The translations under genes were made by a program, and so were the position numbers. Positions 59,801 to 64,000 of a stretch of 64,000 nt of DNA are shown piece by piece. Source of the DNA: Glandiceps talaboti (Eukaryota; Hemichordata; Enteropneusta; Spengelidae); assembly GCF_964340395.1 (NCBI RefSeq), contig NC_135560.1, forward strand, positions 507,001-571,000, given 5' to 3'. Below the pieces are notes generated by a model. The model was not told the origin of the DNA, ran no database searches, and worked only from the letters and a program-made list of their open reading frames with translations. The number at the start of each line of letters is the position of its first letter. Positions within the stretch are counted from its first letter, which is position 1.

Positions 59801-62475
59801 CTAAGGGATACAGATACCTATATCGTCTTAATTTGAATGATGATAGTCAATTATTACTAAGGGGTACAGATCCCTATATCGTCTTAATTTGAATGATGAT
59901 AGTCAATTATTACTAAGGGGTACAGATACCTATATCGTCTTAATTTGAATGTTGATAGTCAATTATTACTAAGGGGTACAGATACCTATACCGTCTTAAT
60001 TTGAATGATGATAGTCAATTATTACTAAGGGGCACAGATACCTATATCGTCTTAATTTGAATGTTGATAGTCAATTATTACTAAGGGATACAGATACCTA
60101 TACCGTCTTAATTTGAATGTTGATAGTCAATTATTACTAAGGGGCACAGATACCTATATCGTCTTAATTTGAATGTTGATAGTCAATTATTACTAAGGGG
60201 CACAGATACCTATATCGTCTTAATTTGAATGTTGATAGTCAATTATTACTAAGGGGTACAGATACCTATATCGTCTTAATTTGAATGTTGATAGTCAATT
60301 ATTACTAAGGGGTACAGATACCTATACCGTCTTAATTTGAATGTTGATAGTCAATTATTACTAAGGGATACAGATACCTATATCGTCTTAATTTGAATGA
60401 TGATAGTCAATTATTACTAAGGGGTACAGATACCTATATCGTCTTAATTTGAATGTTGATAGTCAATTATTACTAAGGGGTACAGATACCTATATCGTCT
60501 TAATTTGAATGATGATAGTCAATTATTACTAAGGGATACAGATACCTATATCGTCTTAATTTGAATGTTGATAGTCAATTATTACTAAGGGATACAGATA
60601 CCTATATCGTCTTAATTTGAATGTTGATAGTCAATTATTACTAAGGGGTACAGATACCTATATCGTCTTAATTTGAATGATGATAGTCAATTATTACTAA
60701 GGGATACAGATACCTATATCGTCTTAATTTGAATGTTGATAGTCAATTATTACTAAGAGATACAGATACCTATATCGTCTTAATTTGAATGTTGATAGTC
60801 AATTATTACTAAGGGGCACAGATACCTATACCGTCTTAATTTGAATGATGATAGTCAATTATTACTAAGGGGTACAGATCCCTATATCGTCTTAATTTGA
60901 ATGTTGATAGTCAATTATTACTACGGGGTACAGATACCTATATCGTCTTAATTTGAATGATGATAGTCAATTATTACTAAGGGATACAGATACCTATACC
61001 GTCTTAATTTGAATGTTGATAGTCAATTATTACTAAGGGGCACAGATACCTATATCGTCTTAATTTGAATGTTGATAGTCAATTATTACTAAGGGGTACA
61101 GATACCTATATCGTCTTAATTTGAATGTTGATAGTCAATTATTACTACGGGGTACAGATACCTATATCGTCTTAATTTGAATGATGATAGTCAATTATTA
61201 CTAAGGGGTACAGATACCTATATCGTCTTAATTTGAATGTTGATAGTCAATTATTACTAAGGGGTACAGATACCTATATCGTCTTAATTTGAATGTTGAT
61301 AGTCAATTATTACTAAGGGGTACAGATACCTATATCGTCTTAATTTGAATGATGATAGTCAATTATTACTAAGGGGTACAGATACCTATATCGTCTTAAT
61401 TTGAATGTTGATAGTCAATTATTACTAAGGGGTACAGATACCTACATGTATATCGTCTTAATTTGAATGATGATAGTCAATTATTACTAAGGGGTACAGA
61501 TACCTATATCGTCTTAATTTGAATGATGATAGTCAATTATTACTAAGGGATACAGATACCTATACCGTCTTAATTTGAATGTTGATAGTCAATTATTACT
61601 AAGGGGTACAGATACCTATATCGTCTTAATTTGAATGTTGATAGTCAATTATTACTAAGGGGTACAGATACCTATATCGTCTTAATTTGAATGTTGATAG
61701 TCAATTATTACTAAGGGGTACAGATACCTATATCGTCTTAATTTGAATGTTGATAGTCAATTATTACTAAGGGGTACAGATACCTATATCGTCTTAATTT
61801 GAATGTTGATAGTCAATTATTACTAAGGGGTACAGATACCTATATCGTCTTAATTTGAATAACGGTAGTCAATTATTACTAAGGGGTACAGATACCTATA
61901 CAGTCTTAATTTGAATAACTGTAGTAAGGGGTACAGATACCTATACAGTCTTTGATTTGAATAACGGTAGTAAGGGGTACAGATACCTATACAGTCTTAA
62001 TTTAAATAAGACTATAGACTCGGTCAACTTTAATCACCTTCATAAATACAAATCTCTTTAAATTAAAATTTTTTCCTGTAATCATTCCTTCAGGGAAACT
62101 GAGTTTTCATATGCTTCATGACTCCTTCATTTCATCAACCTTTGCATCAAACAATATTGCAGACAGTGTGGGTGTGCAAGTTTACACAGCTTTGGTTAGT
62201 TACTAGTGATAAAAAATCAAATACTTACGAATTGATCTCCACCTTCTTTCTCCATCATGGTACAGCTTGGAACACATACCCGTGGAAAGAGAAAGAGGGA
62301 AGAAATGCAGGCAGTTGTCGCAGCTGTTAGAAAGGCTCAAGCACAACAGCAAAAGTAGTGACATCTATGCTATGTACTTTTGAGCTTTTTGTGTATAAAT
62401 CTTACAGCTATCAAGATTGATTACATTTGTGTGTCATGTCAAAGATAATCACAAAATAAATGTATCTCACTTGGA
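53839..62475 (+). CDS. RPL36: 60S ribosomal protein L36 (eL36) gene
   Basis: eL36 is a small basic protein of the large ribosomal subunit. Coding exons 55109-55198, 55632-55763 and 62266-62358 join in phase 0 into 104 codons (human protein: 105 aa). Diagnostic stretches are [52 protein letters not shown] and [15 protein letters not shown] non-coding first exon starting with a pyrimidine tract (5'-TOP) is inferred at 53839-53865, and AATAAA is at 62455-62460. Intron 3 is about 6.5 kb, almost all minisatellite, which is long for a ribosomal-protein gene. The start Met has the context AGAGCCATGG. Confidence 0.97.
54500..54680. repeat. ~88-bp AT-rich repeat, 2 copies plus decayed units
   Basis: ATTCTTATTTCAATTTTACA, ACTCAAATATCT and TTCTGTTCTATATTCC recur. 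Looser TTTTACAACTC/ATTC motifs continue to about 54860. RPL36 intron 1. Confidence 0.7.
55109..55198 (+). CDS. RPL36: RPL36 coding exon 1 (gene exon 2)
   Basis: 30 codons from Met to RRKG, with [13 protein letters not shown]. The acceptor is TTTCTAGCAG and the donor GTAAGT. The exon has 8 nt of leader before the ATG. Confidence 0.97.
55632..55763 (+). CDS. RPL36: RPL36 coding exon 2 (gene exon 3)
   Basis: 44 codons, acceptor TTTTTAG, donor GTAAGC, phase 0 at both ends. It contains the most conserved part of eL36, [15 protein letters not shown] and [10 protein letters not shown]. Confidence 0.98.
55848..62005. repeat. 56-bp minisatellite, ~110 copies, in RPL36 intron 3
   Basis: A near-perfect 56-bp unit (core TACAGATACCTATATCGTC, then TTAATTTGAATGTTGATAG, then TCAATTATTACTAAGG) repeats from 55848 to about 62005. 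Copies differ at three main sites: TATATC/TATACC, GGGGTA/GGGATA/GGGGCA, and GAATGTTG/GAATGATG. A 2016-bp block (36 units) is itself tandemly duplicated. The right edge decays into shortened units. No coding frame or splice motif is apparent in the unit. Confidence 0.97.
62266..62358 (+). CDS. RPL36: RPL36 coding exon 3 (gene exon 4) and stop
   Basis: Acceptor GGTACAG. 30 codons ([15 protein letters not shown] to AQQQK) and TAG. A longer open frame over this area (62118-62330) is a shadow in another frame. Confidence 0.97.
   Translation, partial: LGTHTRGKRKREEMQAVVAAVRKAQAQQQK
62455..62460 (+). terminator. RPL36: RPL36 polyadenylation signal
   Basis: AATAAA about 100 bp after the stop codon, followed by TG-rich sequence. 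Confidence 0.75.
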
Positions 62476-63189
62476 AGTGTACAAAGTTTGAATTAATTGG
62501 TATGTAAAGAAGTAGTTTAACAGTTTCAATCTAAAACTGTCAGTACTGTCTGGCTTTGATCTGACTGAATGAGTCCGAGTTTGGTGGGCCGAGGTTTTGT
62601 CTACAGAAATGACAGAGTAGACATTTCTTGAATAGATACTTTCTACTCAAAGCCTGTAACTACTAGTACCATATGCAACACGTTTAGGTTCATATACAAA
62701 TGTAGTAGAGCAGCAGAGGCCTGAAAAAGCGGCCTAGTTTTCGAGATACCGCAACCAGAAAATAACCAGCATAATATGTATATCAAACTCTTCGTTAGAG
62801 TCTCAGGAATATGGAAATCCATAATGACAGAGCCAAAAATTATAACAAATTAAGTTAGAGCACAATATGTAACATGGTGTAGGAAGACTAAGACCAACAT
62901 TTGTTGTGATGTGTAATCATACATGTTATTTTTGGCAAGGCATCATACACTTGGCGGACTGGATGGTTCATGTGATGTAGGCAAATCACCTGGCTTACTA
63001 GAGCACTTGTGATTTATGAGCTGGCTGGACTTGTTCCTTAAATTGCCAGAAAATAGTGCAGTAAGACCTGGGGGCTGTAATTTTCTGGTAGGGTTTAGTT
63101 CTTTTTCCGGTCACATGGGTTTCCAGCCATGCATGTTGCCTCCTCTGTTGAACATATGTATTTTTAGTTCCATTTTAATCTTCCATAAG
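62476..63189. other. downstream of RPL36, nothing recognised
   Basis: No open frame above 65 codons, no repeat of note. Confidence 0.5.
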
Positions 63190-63500
63190 GAAGGTTATAT
63201 ATTAGGAATGTAAAGTGTGTGTGTGTGTGTCAGTATCACCATTATCTAAAGAAACGACTGGCTCAATTCAAAACTAAATTTGGCACATGTATTCCGCAGG
63301 GTAATGGCAAGAACTGATTAGGTTTTGGTGAACATCACATGCATTGAATATTAATGACAATTTATGTAATTAATGGTTTTCGGTAAATTAGGCTATATCT
63401 CAATAATGCACTTCAAATTCAGTATAATTTAAAACATACATTTGCGATACGTAAGTACATCTGTCCTGAAAATGTTATCGATGTAGCTTTTAGTTTTGAT
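63190..63500. repeat. fragment related to the 31.1-32.3 kb repeat
   Basis: (GT)n, TATCACCATTATCTAAAG, GACTGGCTCAATTCAAAA, then an AT-rich unit with TAGGCTATATCT and TGTCCTGAAAATG. Confidence 0.55.
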
Positions 63501-63695
63501 AGATATTGCAGGGTTCGACATACACGCTGGCCCGCTATCCCGAGTCTAGTAACTTTCTGTAAGGACCAGTAGAAGTGACTAAAATGCCCATTGCAGGTAG
63601 TCCGACGGGATAGTGACTTTTCAATAGGTATATTAGGGAGCTCAGAATTTAAAATACCGCCTATACGAATTCACGGTCACGGTAAAATTCATTTG

Positions 63696-64000
63696 ATTTT
63701 TAGCACAACTGAACTGAGGTTCAGTAGTGCTATAGGGATCGCCCGGCGTCTGTCTGTCTGTCTGTCTGTCTGTGTGTGTGTGTGTGTGTATGTGTGTAAA
63801 CAACTTAAAGTCAAAAACTGCTGAACCGATTGCCATGATATTTGGTGGGTCCATTACCTTGGGTGTCTAGTTGGGAAATTGTTCAAATCAAAATGATCGC
63901 ATCACAGGTGTGTGATTTGGGTCAAAAAATGTGATTTTCCTTCAAAATCTTCTTTGTTCTCCGTGAACACCATGAGGGGATGTGTTAGGTAACGTTATAT
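63696..64000 (-). repeat. family B hairpin repeat, inverted copy, runs off right edge
   Basis: TTTTTAGCACAACTGAACTG begins the element, followed by GTCTGTCTGTCTG, (TG)n and the internal unit containing GTCTAGTTGGGAAATTG. Confidence 0.75.

Noticed and set aside
62118-62330. 70-codon plus frame
   Set aside because: Overlaps the last RPL36 exon in a different frame and is a shadow.

Overview
This is a window of animal nuclear DNA. It has GT-AG introns, a low gene density, and an unusual load of minisatellites, hairpin-ended repeats and decayed transposons. The word TACATGTA is very frequent and the repeat types resemble those of marine invertebrates, so a non-vertebrate metazoan is likely. The species cannot be fixed from the sequence.

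Two conserved genes were recovered, apparently head to head. (1) On the minus strand from about 52.8 kb to beyond the left edge lies the 5' part of a Bloom-syndrome (BLM) RecQ helicase. One untranslated exon and 12 coding exons could be joined by hand. Their phases agree throughout and give 591 codons, from the initiator Met through the BDHCT region, Walker A (MPTGGGKS) and motif Ib (YVTPEK). The DEAH box, RQC and HRDC parts must lie left of base 1. (2) On the plus strand, ribosomal protein L36 (RPL36) runs from a 5'-TOP start near 53839 to AATAAA at 62455. It encodes 104 aa in three coding exons, and its last intron holds a 6.1-kb minisatellite.

Layout. 0-5.2 kb: hairpin-ended repeat, poly-C-rich repeats, a LINE remnant inside an inverted repeat, and a Penelope-like GIY-YIG fragment. 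5.4-6.0 kb: BLM exon 13 and a tandem array made from its acceptor. 7-9.1 kb: hairpins and transposon-gene tails. 13.5-17.35 kb: a decayed DIRS-type retroelement whose RT has a 16-residue block repeated 19 times. 17.5-22.1 kb: BLM exons 12 and 11, with a KDZ/HMGXB3-like transposon gene fragment between two arrays of the same 30-bp repeat. 22-35 kb: long introns with exon 10, a 34-bp array and a 2.5-kb inverted-repeat element. 35.7-48.1 kb: BLM exons 9 to 2, mixed with DNA-transposon relics and arrays. 48-53.8 kb: intron 1 and the presumed divergent promoter region. 53.8-62.5 kb: RPL36. 63.2-64 kb: further hairpin-ended repeats.

The most unusual theme is tandem repeats that carry splice signals or coding blocks: 12 copies of a BLM 3' splice site, about 22 copies of a strong 5' splice-site sequence in a BLM intron, exon-like repeats beside BLM exon 5, and the repeated RT motif-B block in the DIRS element.
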